DNA from: a virus
Strand: one strand, 5' to 3'
DNA: 64,000 nucleotides
IMG/VR virus record: IMGVR_UViG_3300005264_000008
Coordinates: 18,229 to 82,228 of that record
Part shown: positions 1 to 7,614 of the stretch, one piece after another
How positions within the stretch are numbered: position 1 is the stretch's first letter
How the letters are laid out: every line of letters begins with the position of its first letter
Made by a program: the position numbers and the translations under genes
The notes under the pieces: model-generated
What the model was told of the DNA's origin: nothing
Databases searched by the model: none
The model's input: only the letters and a program-made list of their open reading frames with translations

Positions 1-128
1 AAATCGATAGGAAGGGTACATTTAGTAGTGATGATGAAAGTGGATTTATATTTACTCAAATGAAAAATATACAATTAATATTGCAATCACTATTTGATAA
101 CACTAATACTAACACTAACAATGATTAA
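1..128 (+). CDS. C-terminal end of an unidentified protein (cut by window edge)
   Basis: Frame 3 is open from the first base to the TAA at 126-128, giving about 41 residues ending in an Asn/Thr-rich tail (NTNTNTNND). The beginning lies outside the window. Its last 8 bases overlap the ATG of the next gene (ATGATTAA), a tight overlap typical of co-transcribed phage genes, which supports it being a real gene end. Nothing in the visible part identifies a function. Confidence 0.5.
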   Translation, partial: IDRKGTFSSDDESGFIFTQMKNIQLILQSLFDNTNTNTNND

Positions 129-546
129 ACCAATTTTAAATATTACGGTTGATAATAAGTTATTTGTGCGAAAAGATACATTTTATTGTAATAATAACAC
201 AGAATTTACAATTAATATAACTAATACATATAATTATATTATAATGTGTAGTATTATAAGTGATGATAATTTAGAACCATTTATAACAGCACCGTTAAAA
301 CCAATGCAAGATTATAGCATAACATCAGTATTCAAATCTGATGAATATAATAGTATTGATTATAAAGTTAGTGTACTATTATCATTATCAAATGAAAAAC
401 CGATTTTTTATAAGGATTTTTTCTTTTTTAATAAACATATGAAAAAGTATATTAATTTAATAAACAAAACATCAATATGTACATCATGTAATAGTCAATT
501 AGAATTTGGTTGGGACTACTGCCCAACTTGCGGATTAAAAAAATAA
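121..546 (+). CDS. Small protein with C-terminal zinc ribbon
   Basis: About 141 residues. An in-frame ATG exists at 94, but the ATG at 121 is preferred because it overlaps the preceding stop and removes an odd leader (MITLILTLT). The body is probably beta-rich and unrecognised. The C-terminus holds two CxxC pairs (CTSCN and CPTCG, about 14 residues apart), a classic zinc-ribbon knuckle. It lies directly upstream of the sigma-factor-like gene and is separated from it by 10 bases, so the two are probably co-transcribed. A nucleic-acid or protein-docking role is possible but not shown. Confidence 0.6.
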   Translation: MIKPILNITVDNKLFVRKDTFYCNNNTEFTINITNTYNYIIMCSIISDDNLEPFITAPLKPMQDYSITSVFKSDEYNSIDYKVSVLLSLSNEKPIFYKDFFFFNKHMKKYINLINKTSICTSCNSQLEFGWDYCPTCGLKK

Positions 547-556
547 ATAATAGAGT

Positions 557-1315
557 ATGTCACGAAAGAAAACAAAAAAAGTACCATATTTTAATGATGG
601 AACTGAAAAAGCAATTCAGATATATAATAATGAATCTGATGTAGATAAACGAAATTTATTATTTGAACAAGAAATATTATATCCGATATTGAAATTATCC
701 GAGTACCTGATAAATTCAATGCATATGTATAATATTATGGATGATGGTAATATAAAAAACTTACAATTTGAAATTGTAAACGATGTATTAACTAAGTTAG
801 ATAAAATCAATACTGATAAAGGGAAAGCATTTTCATATTTACATATTGTTATACGGAATTTTTTAATCGGTAAATCAAAAAAAGTACATAATAAAAAGAT
901 TAATAAAATTGAATTGGAATACTTTGATACGTTTTCTTTTTTCGATGAGAATCATTATTATATAGATGGCGATAGTAAAAATGATATTAGTAAATTTGTC
1001 ACACAATTTACTACAATTATTAAAGATAATATTAATTTAATATATGATAGTGAACAAGAGCGTAATATTATAATTGACATTTTAGATTTATTTTATGACA
1101 GTTCCCATCTCAATAAAATAAATAAACGTGAACTGTATGCATATATTAAAAATAAATATAATATTGAAAGTAAATTTTTGACGAGTGTTTTAAAAGATTT
1201 AAAGATTATATATATTAAAGCATATGCCGAATTTAATGATATTGGTATGATAAATGTCGATTCACTATTGCGAAAATATAAAGAATCGAATATAAATAAA
1301 CTTTTTAAATTTTAA
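557..1315 (+). CDS. Putative late-transcription sigma factor (T4 gp55-like)
   Basis: 252 residues. Residues about 35-110 resemble the gp55/sigma region 2 fold: a helix-rich stretch with EQEILYPILKLSEYLINSMH, then a second helix and the segment AFSYLHIVIRNFLIG followed by a basic KSKK, which parallels the HAYITQACFNAF...KKERKE part of T4 gp55. The protein ends in NINKLFKF. In T4, gp55 ends in a short hydrophobic peptide that binds the sliding clamp gp45 to activate late promoters, and this tail would fit that role. The same kind of ending (NNLFNF) occurs on three methyltransferases in this window. The assignment rests on pattern resemblance and the tail. An alternative is an unrelated helical regulator. 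Confidence 0.5.
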   Translation: MSRKKTKKVPYFNDGTEKAIQIYNNESDVDKRNLLFEQEILYPILKLSEYLINSMHMYNIMDDGNIKNLQFEIVNDVLTKLDKINTDKGKAFSYLHIVIRNFLIGKSKKVHNKKINKIELEYFDTFSFFDENHYYIDGDSKNDISKFVTQFTTIIKDNINLIYDSEQERNIIIDILDLFYDSSHLNKINKRELYAYIKNKYNIESKFLTSVLKDLKIIYIKAYAEFNDIGMINVDSLLRKYKESNINKLFKF

Positions 1316-1320
1316 CATAT

Positions 1321-1722
1321 ATGATAAACACAAACGAAATAAAAGTATTTGATGGTGTTAACTTATCAGACATATTCAAAAATGTTTTTGTAAACAATAG
1401 CTTTACAAAAACAAATATAGATAGTGTTATTACTAATTTAATGGAAAAAATTAAATCAGTTAATGACTCTATCATAATAGCACCAGTTGTAAAAGATTAT
1501 TTAAATACTGCAATTGCTAATGATAAAGTATTATTGGAAATGGCTAAAATAGTCGAAAGATTGAATAATTCGGGTGATGGGCAATTAGGTGTAAATGGTA
1601 TGAGTGATTTGATGATGACAGCGGAAGATTTGCAGAGTTTAGATGAACACGTTACTAAACATTTTGATGATATTACCGAAAAAACATCGAAAAAATTGGT
1701 GAAAATGAAAAAAAACACATGA
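1321..1722 (+). CDS. Hypothetical helical protein upstream of baseplate spike
   Basis: 133 residues, acidic and predicted mostly helical, with a Lys-rich C-terminus (KKLVKMKKNT). No known domain recognised. The stop overlaps the next ATG by 4 bases (ATGA), so it is translationally linked to the baseplate spike gene and may be a partner or chaperone for it; that role is inferred from position only. Confidence 0.6.
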   Translation: MINTNEIKVFDGVNLSDIFKNVFVNNSFTKTNIDSVITNLMEKIKSVNDSIIIAPVVKDYLNTAIANDKVLLEMAKIVERLNNSGDGQLGVNGMSDLMMTAEDLQSLDEHVTKHFDDITEKTSKKLVKMKKNT

Positions 1723-2903
1723 AATTAGAATATAACAATACAATATCATATGATAAAAAGGATATAAAAGTACAAACACAGCTGAAGGAATATGAACCTG
1801 CTGAAATTGTTGATGTTATATACGATGATTCACATCCTCGTTATAGTACTGATATGGATATTGGTTCTGTTATTATTAGACGTTTATTCACTGATTATAA
1901 TAAAAAATACACAGCACTACCAATAGCAAAACCAGCAAACGGAAATAATCAATTATATCCATTGCGATATGAAATTGTTATGGTATATAAATCGATTGGT
2001 CCACATACAGGAACAACTAATCAATCTACTACTTATTACTATGACAATCCAATTAGTGTATGGAATTTAGCAAATCATAATGCGTTACCATTTTCAACTA
2101 TTAGTACAAATCGAGAAAAACAGAATGATTATACTAATTTTACTGGTGTGAACAGTAAAAAGAATCAAAATATAATATTAGGGGAATATTTTACTGAACA
2201 ACCATCTGTTAATAAATTAAAGCCATTTGAAGGTGACTATATATTACAGGGTCGTTATAATAATAGTATTCGATTCACCAATACAACATTACCAAATAAA
2301 GATAATCAATGGTCTAAACAAGGTAAAGCAGGTGACCCACTAATTATAATAAATAATACACGTAATACTGAAAAATCATTTGGTTTTAGATTAGAGGATA
2401 TAAACCGTGATGATAGTAATATTTGGCTAACATCTACACAGACAATTCCAATCGAACTCGTTGCTAAGGAACAAAAAGGATTCGTAGCAAATTATAAACC
2501 TGAATTAGTAAATAAATATAATCAACCACAACTTATTTTTAATAGTGGAAGACTGATATTCAATGCTAAAACTGATAGTGTTGTTGTAAGTGCAAATAAA
2601 AGTATAAATTTAATATCTAATGACAATATAGTTATTAATAGCGATAAATATATAAATCTAAATAGTAATAAAATATATATAGGAGGAGTAAGTGCGAGTA
2701 AAGAAAAAGAACCAATTGTACTTGGTCAGCAAATATTAAATACGCTTGATGAAATTATTAATATCATAACAACATTAACAGTTGGTACTGCGGTCGGACC
2801 ATCAACACCACCATTACCAACTACATTGACAAAATTATTAAATCTACAAATTAAATTAAAAACATCTAAATATATTTTAAGTAAAAAAATATTCACAGAA
2901 TAA
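1719..2903 (+). CDS. Baseplate hub/spike protein (gp5-like OB fold plus beta-helix)
   Basis: 394 residues. The N-terminal half (residues about 20-260) has features of an OB-fold tail-spike/hub domain seen in T4-like phage baseplates, including a GDYILQGRYNNSIRF segment followed by GDPLIIINN. Residues about 275-335 are a short-period run rich in alternating hydrophobic and Asn/Ser residues (LIFNAKTDSVVVSANKSI, then NLISNDNIVINSDKYINL), the pattern of the triple-stranded beta-helix in gp5/VgrG spikes. No lysozyme domain is present, unlike T4 gp5. It probably sits at the centre of the baseplate and punctures the outer membrane. Function is inferred from fold-like pattern and neighbouring tail genes elsewhere in the window. 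Confidence 0.6.
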   Translation: MKLEYNNTISYDKKDIKVQTQLKEYEPAEIVDVIYDDSHPRYSTDMDIGSVIIRRLFTDYNKKYTALPIAKPANGNNQLYPLRYEIVMVYKSIGPHTGTTNQSTTYYYDNPISVWNLANHNALPFSTISTNREKQNDYTNFTGVNSKKNQNIILGEYFTEQPSVNKLKPFEGDYILQGRYNNSIRFTNTTLPNKDNQWSKQGKAGDPLIIINNTRNTEKSFGFRLEDINRDDSNIWLTSTQTIPIELVAKEQKGFVANYKPELVNKYNQPQLIFNSGRLIFNAKTDSVVVSANKSINLISNDNIVINSDKYINLNSNKIYIGGVSASKEKEPIVLGQQILNTLDEIINIITTLTVGTAVGPSTPPLPTTLTKLLNLQIKLKTSKYILSKKIFTE

Positions 2904-2914
2904 ACACAAAAATT

Positions 2915-3277
2915 ATGACAAAGAAAGAATTAAATCAAATTGTAACTCAAATTGTAAATGTAAAAGTTCAACAACTGGTTAGTCCATTAATAACTGAATT
3001 GAAAAAACAACGTGAGCAAATTAGAAAATTAACAGAACATGTTCAACGTGGTAACAATAACCAACAACCACAGCAATTAAACGCTTCATATCAACAACCA
3101 GCAGTGAATCAAGTTCCACAAAGTGGGATTATGGCACAAAGTAATGATATGATGGGCAATGGAGAATATGAAAATAGTCCACTATTACAAGAAATGTTAA
3201 ATAAAAATTACAAACCATTACTTGATAAAACTAAAAAAGCAGTAGATAGAATTAGAACTAATACACCTATTAAATAA
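2915..3277 (+). CDS. Small protein with tag-like N-terminus and Gln-rich linker
   Basis: 120 residues. It starts MTKKELNQIVTQIVN, which resembles the N-terminal tag found on a set of other proteins in this window (MTKKELENIIREV at 31128), though without the LNE ending. Residues about 20-45 are a probable coiled coil (LITELKKQREQIRKLTEHV), then a Gln/Asn-rich, probably disordered stretch, then a basic C-terminus. It follows the baseplate spike gene by 11 bases and is closed by a terminator. Could be a virion or scaffold-associated protein; unproven. Confidence 0.6.
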   Translation: MTKKELNQIVTQIVNVKVQQLVSPLITELKKQREQIRKLTEHVQRGNNNQQPQQLNASYQQPAVNQVPQSGIMAQSNDMMGNGEYENSPLLQEMLNKNYKPLLDKTKKAVDRIRTNTPIK

Positions 3278-3310
3278 AAAAAAAGCAAGTATAACTTGCT
3301 TTTTTTTATT
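3278..3310. terminator. Intrinsic terminator, probably bidirectional
   Basis: A run of A, the stem AAGCAAGT-ATA-ACTTGCTT, and a run of T immediately follow the stop of the preceding gene. The A and T tracts on both sides allow function in either direction, which suits the switch to reverse-strand remnants downstream. Confidence 0.8.
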
Positions 3311-3324
3311 TACCATTGTACAAT

Positions 3325-3432
3325 TTATGATTTTATTACCCATTCACCATTTGGTTCGAGATTTTCAATTGCATCAGCAATTTCTTCAGCACACGTTGCA
3401 ACTGTTCCTAAATCATCTAATAATTCACTCAT
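3325..3432 (-). CDS. Very small acidic protein (35 residues)
   Basis: A short reverse-strand frame starting MSELLDDLGTVATCAEEIAD and ending NGEWVIKS. It is acidic and predicted helical. The leader upstream of the ATG is A-rich with a TATAAATATAG element. No known family. It belongs to a gene-poor reverse-strand stretch (3.3-4.1 kb) whose other members are broken, so it may itself be a remnant. Confidence 0.35.
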   Translation of the reverse strand: MSELLDDLGTVATCAEEIADAIENLEPNGEWVIKS

Positions 3433-3559
3433 ATTTTTTTGTTTGTTTGTTTGTTTATAAATATAGTTTCTTTTTTGTATTTTTTAATTTTTTCTAAATT
3501 CATACTACAGATATACATTAATTATTGTTAATAAATGCTAATTCTTTAGTTTGTATATA

Positions 3560-3733
3560 TTAAGGATGATTTACAACTCTCATATTATGAAAGTTTGTAC
3601 CATCTTCATATTTTTCCATATTTTTGAAAATTTCGTCAGTTAACACAAAATCAATGGTTTTACCATTCTTAATATATTTATAATTGATATCGTATCAAAT
3701 AATACCACCAATTTTAAAATTATTATACCACAT
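3560..3733 (-). pseudogene. Broken reverse-strand gene with in-frame TGA
   Basis: Reading from the ATG at 3733 gives MWYNNFKIGGII, a TGA at 3695-3697, then 44 further codons in the same frame (YDINYKYIKNGKTIDFVLTD and onwards) to a TAA at 3560-3562. The stretch after the stop reads like ordinary protein. The frame also extends upstream through a run of eight G (8 C on the plus strand, 3751-3758), where another shift may lie. Function unknown; either decayed or affected by sequence error. Confidence 0.4.
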
Positions 3734-3789
3734 AAATAAGTTTTTTATAACCCCCCCCTTTCCAAGAGTGATTTTCAATTTATTTTTTA

Positions 3790-4076
3790 TTACAACAACA
3801 CATCCGATATTTTAGATTGTTCCAATTCGATAAATATATTGAAGTATTCTAATAATGCAGGTTCGTAACCATTTATTTTTAAAGGGTGTCCTTGTTTTTT
3901 TTTATAACTTCGGTAGGATTATTATTCGAAATCTCATTCAGTAGTTTTTGGTTATGACACAATTTTTTTTCAAGATACGACTTAAACACACAACCTATTT
4001 CAATTGCAACAGTGTCTTCAATTTTAGCGTTTGTATAATTTGTTCGTATGAAATGTGGAAAATACTGTATATCCAT
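3790..4076 (-). pseudogene. Reverse-strand gene with apparent -1 frameshift at an A-tract
   Basis: The zero frame gives 65 residues from the ATG at 4076, ending KKNKDTL at 3879. Just before this end is a run of nine A followed by C (plus-strand T run 3895-3903). Shifting to the -1 frame there opens another 34 codons (QGHPLKINGYEPALLEYFNI and onwards) to a TAA at 3790-3792. The heptamer A-AAA-AAC lies in the correct phase for classical -1 slippage, so programmed frameshifting is possible. A missing A in the assembly or decay is equally possible. No domain recognised. Confidence 0.45.
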
Positions 4077-4189
4077 AATTGCTATTTTGTTGATTAAAAA
4101 TTTACTATGTATTATGTTTTTATAAATAAAATAACTTTTTTATTAATATTGGTGTAATTTTCGATTTTTTAATTGATTTTATTTTAAAT

Positions 4190-5170
4190 ATGAGTCATAA
4201 CATAAAACTATTGCAATATATAAAACCATTTCTTGGAGATTACAAAAAGACAAGTGATTCAAATGTAGCATTTATATGTCCATTTTGTAACCATCCTAAG
4301 AAGAAATTAGAAGTGAATATTAGTAAAAACGATACTAAAATGGGATATTGGCATTGTTGGGTTTGTGGTGAAGGTGGGCATCATTTGGCAAATTTGTTTA
4401 AAAAACTAGATTACAATCAAAACATAATATCAGATTTATATAAACTAGTATCAAATAACAAATCAAATGCAATATATGTAAAGTCAGATATAGATAGTAT
4501 TTTTACTAATAATCATAAAACATTAGTATTTAATCGAGATTTTAAACCATTGTATAATAATATAAATGATAGTATAGAATATAAACGTGCAATTAAATAT
4601 TTGGAAAATAGAAATGTAACTAAATATGAGATAGAGCGATATAAAATTCATTACTTTGAACATACAATTATAAATGATAAACAATTGTATAATAGAATTG
4701 TGATACCAACATATAATGATGAATTTAAATTTATATCGTATATTACACGAGACTACACAGACAATCAATATATTCCATATATTAAACCAAAAATATCTCA
4801 TACTGATATTATATTTTTTGAACATTTAATTAATTGGAATTTACCCATATTTTTAGTTGAAGGAGTATTTGATGCGATAGCGTTACGATACAATGCTATT
4901 CCATTATTAGGCAAAAATATCAATACTAAGCTATTAAATAAGCTACAGCAACATCAACCACCTGTATATGTAGTTTTCGACCCTGATGCGAAATTTGACT
5001 CGATTTTGAAAGCTAAATATTTGTATGAAAAAGGTATTAGTAATGTTAATGTAGTATTACTAGATTCAGATGGAGATATTGCTGATATGGGATATGAAAT
5101 GAGTATGGAATATATTTTACGAAATAATGTGAATATAAATTTAGAAACTATAATGAAATTATTATTATGA
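4190..5170 (+). CDS. DNA primase (zinc finger plus TOPRIM)
   Basis: 326 residues. An N-terminal CHC2-type zinc-binding domain has C30, C33, C56 and C59 (CPFC, HCWVC), used by primases to read the template. A TOPRIM core follows, with FLVEGVFDA at about residues 220-230 (catalytic Glu) and VFDPDAK at about 265 (DxD). Overall size matches T4 gp61 and DnaG-like phage primases. It would make RNA primers for lagging-strand synthesis with the helicase encoded at 29.5 kb. Its stop overlaps the start of the next methyltransferase by 4 bases. Confidence 0.85.
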   Translation: MSHNIKLLQYIKPFLGDYKKTSDSNVAFICPFCNHPKKKLEVNISKNDTKMGYWHCWVCGEGGHHLANLFKKLDYNQNIISDLYKLVSNNKSNAIYVKSDIDSIFTNNHKTLVFNRDFKPLYNNINDSIEYKRAIKYLENRNVTKYEIERYKIHYFEHTIINDKQLYNRIVIPTYNDEFKFISYITRDYTDNQYIPYIKPKISHTDIIFFEHLINWNLPIFLVEGVFDAIALRYNAIPLLGKNINTKLLNKLQQHQPPVYVVFDPDAKFDSILKAKYLYEKGISNVNVVLLDSDGDIADMGYEMSMEYILRNNVNINLETIMKLLL

Positions 5171-5943
5171 TACAACTAATAAAAGGTGATTGTCTTATTG
5201 AAATGCAAAACATACCAGATAAAAGCATTGATGCTATTATTTGTGATTTACCTTATGGGGTATTAAATAAAGGCAATAAATCAGCAAAATGGGATTCCGT
5301 AATTCCTTTTGATATGTTGTGGAACGAATATAATAGAATAATTAAACTTAATGGTGCGATTGTATTATTTGGACAAGGTATGTTTTCAGCACAATTAATG
5401 ATAAGCAATAAAAAATATTGGCGATATAATTTAATTTGGGACAAAGTTGCTAAAACTGGGTTCTTAAATTCAAAGCGAATGCAACTCAGACAGCATGAGG
5501 ATATATGTGTATTCTATAAAAAATTACCAACATACAACCCTCAAATGACAAAATGTGAACCACACAAAAGAAACCATAGCAAGGGAAATATGGAAACGCC
5601 ACAAAAGAATAGTTGTTATGGTAATTTTGTTGAAACACCAACTATAATATCTGATGAGAAATTTCCAACATCAATAATTACTATATCAAAAGAGCATAAG
5701 AAAGGGAAGTTTTACCACCCTACACAAAAACCAGTTGCATTATTAGAATATTTAGTAAAAACTTACACAAACGAAAATGATACAATTTTAGATAATACAA
5801 TGGGAAGTGGAACAACTGGTATAGCCTGTCAAAATCTAAATAGAAATTTTATAGGTATCGAATTAGATAAAAAATATTTTGATATTGCTGTTAAACGAGT
5901 AGAAGAAAACAAATCTAAAGTAAATAATTTATTTAATTTCTAA
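5167..5943 (+). CDS. DNA methyltransferase (N4/N6 type) with clamp-like C-terminal tail
   Basis: 258 residues. The order of motifs is that of beta-class amino-methyltransferases: catalytic motif IV first (DLPY at 27-30, a DPPY variant), then target recognition, then the SAM-binding motif ([11 protein letters not shown] at about 208). The region before the SAM motif contains [13 protein letters not shown], typical of this class. It modifies adenine N6 or cytosine N4 in DNA, presumably to protect phage DNA from host nucleases. The protein ends KVNNLFNF; the same last six residues occur on the methyltransferases at 5946 and 23254. No restriction nuclease is adjacent, so it is an orphan enzyme. 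Confidence 0.88.
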   Translation: MIQLIKGDCLIEMQNIPDKSIDAIICDLPYGVLNKGNKSAKWDSVIPFDMLWNEYNRIIKLNGAIVLFGQGMFSAQLMISNKKYWRYNLIWDKVAKTGFLNSKRMQLRQHEDICVFYKKLPTYNPQMTKCEPHKRNHSKGNMETPQKNSCYGNFVETPTIISDEKFPTSIITISKEHKKGKFYHPTQKPVALLEYLVKTYTNENDTILDNTMGSGTTGIACQNLNRNFIGIELDKKYFDIAVKRVEENKSKVNNLFNF

Positions 5944-5945
5944 TA

Positions 5946-6953
5946 ATGAAAAAATACCCAACTGAAAATAAATATTTTGAAACTGAAAGTGGAATTTTAT
6001 ATGTTAATGATACATTGTCACAATTAAAAAATATTCCGAATGAAAGTATTGATAGTGTCATTACAAGTCCACCTTATTGGGCAATGCGTGATTACGGTGT
6101 AGATGGTCAATTAGGACAGGAAGAAACACCCGAATTGTACATTGCTAAATTGATTGATATATATGACGAAATATATAGAGTATTAAAATCAGATGGTACA
6201 TGTTTTATAAATTTAGGTGATACGTATGCAGGAAGTGGAGCAGGGACAACAACAAAAGTAGATACAGAAAAGTATATTAAAAATTCAAAGCAAGTTTATG
6301 TAATGCCAAATGGAAGTAATAAATCTGCACAATACCGAAAAACACGCATGAATAAAAGTCTTTTGATGATTCCATATAAATTTTCAATTGAAATGATTGA
6401 GCGTGGTTGGATTACGGTTGATTTTGAACCTATTTTCTTCTTTGTTAAAAACAAAAAATATCAATTTGAACAGCAATTTGAAATTGCAACTGGTTATGAT
6501 GGAAGAAAAGATATAAAATATAAAGGTGGTAATAAAGATGTAAGTATTGGTAAGCATAATAGATGGTCTTTTAAAAATTTACAAGATAAAGGGCAAAAAA
6601 CACATAGTATGCATGAAAATAGAGCAAAAGGAATACCAGACAAAATATATCCAATGCGAAATATGAGAACAACTTGGAATATCCCTACAAAACCATTCTC
6701 AGAAGCACATTTTGCAGTATATCCCGATACATTAGTTGAAAGAATGATTGAAGCAGGATGTCCAATTGACGGTGTTGTTTTGGACCCATTTATGGGTTCA
6801 GGTACAACTGGGATGGTTGCAGAACGTTTGAACCGCAAATGGATTGGAATTGATATAAATCCTGATTATTGTAAAATTGCAGAAAAACGTATAATGCAAA
6901 CTAATATTATAAAAAAACAAGAAAACAAAATGAATAATTTATTTAATTTTTAA
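5946..6953 (+). CDS. DNA methyltransferase (SPPYW type) with clamp-like C-terminal tail
   Basis: 335 residues. Motif IV is SPPYW at 41-45, followed by [16 protein letters not shown], a segment characteristic of N4-cytosine or N6-adenine beta-class enzymes. SAM motif I is [11 protein letters not shown] near residue 280, followed by [10 protein letters not shown]. It starts 2 bases after the preceding methyltransferase and is clearly in the same operon. It ends KMNNLFNF, the shared tail. The two neighbouring enzymes differ in motif IV and core sequence, so they are unlikely to be a recent duplication; only the tail is shared. Confidence 0.88.
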   Translation: MKKYPTENKYFETESGILYVNDTLSQLKNIPNESIDSVITSPPYWAMRDYGVDGQLGQEETPELYIAKLIDIYDEIYRVLKSDGTCFINLGDTYAGSGAGTTTKVDTEKYIKNSKQVYVMPNGSNKSAQYRKTRMNKSLLMIPYKFSIEMIERGWITVDFEPIFFFVKNKKYQFEQQFEIATGYDGRKDIKYKGGNKDVSIGKHNRWSFKNLQDKGQKTHSMHENRAKGIPDKIYPMRNMRTTWNIPTKPFSEAHFAVYPDTLVERMIEAGCPIDGVVLDPFMGSGTTGMVAERLNRKWIGIDINPDYCKIAEKRIMQTNIIKKQENKMNNLFNF

Positions 6954-6957
6954 TATT

Positions 6958-7608
6958 ATGAGACTAGAAAACATAACAATTCCAATTGAAGATATTGATA
7001 ATATCTTCCATATTTCGGATATACATATACGAAATACCAAACGTCATGATGAATATTTATCTGTATTTGACAAGTTGTATTCGGAGATTAAACACACTAA
7101 TTCAATAAATTGTGTATGTGGTGATATAGTACATACGAAGACACAAATGTCACCCGAACTAATACAAATAACGAGTGATTTTTTTATAAATTTATCTAGG
7201 ATAAATCCTACATTTGTAATAACTGGTAATCACGATACTAATTTAAGTAATAGAAATAGATTGGATGCATTAGAGCCAATTATAAATAATATACAATTAG
7301 ATTCCGAAGTTAAATCTAATTTATATTATCTTAAAGAAAGTGGAATATACACTATTAATAATTCTATTGATTTAGTGGTTTTTTCTGTATTAGATGGGAT
7401 TGAAAAATATAATGAAATGATTGATTATTATAAAGAATATTATTCAGATAATAATAGAAAATCATATGCAATGTATCATGGGACAGTAAAAGGTGCTGTT
7501 ACTGATTTAGGTTATAAATTAGCTGAAGAAAAAATAACAACTAATATGTTTATGCATTTCGACCATACATTATTAGGAGACATTCATTTACAACAAACTT
7601 TAAAATAG
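6958..7608 (+). CDS. Mre11/SbcD-like nuclease, metallophosphoesterase part (gp47-like)
   Basis: 216 residues. The calcineurin-like phosphoesterase motifs are present in order: FHISDIHIR (D-x-H), CVCGDIVHT (GD), VITGNHDT (GNHD). The frame ends LLGDIHLQQTLK then TAG at 7606-7608. After two codons the same reading frame restarts at an ATG with MISYSGSLVQQNFGES, which is the natural continuation of the capping domain. The two ORFs therefore look like one Mre11-Rad50 fusion interrupted by an amber codon. The complex processes DNA ends for recombination-dependent replication. Confidence 0.8.
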   Translation: MRLENITIPIEDIDNIFHISDIHIRNTKRHDEYLSVFDKLYSEIKHTNSINCVCGDIVHTKTQMSPELIQITSDFFINLSRINPTFVITGNHDTNLSNRNRLDALEPIINNIQLDSEVKSNLYYLKESGIYTINNSIDLVVFSVLDGIEKYNEMIDYYKEYYSDNNRKSYAMYHGTVKGAVTDLGYKLAEEKITTNMFMHFDHTLLGDIHLQQTLK

Positions 7609-7614
7609 ATAATT

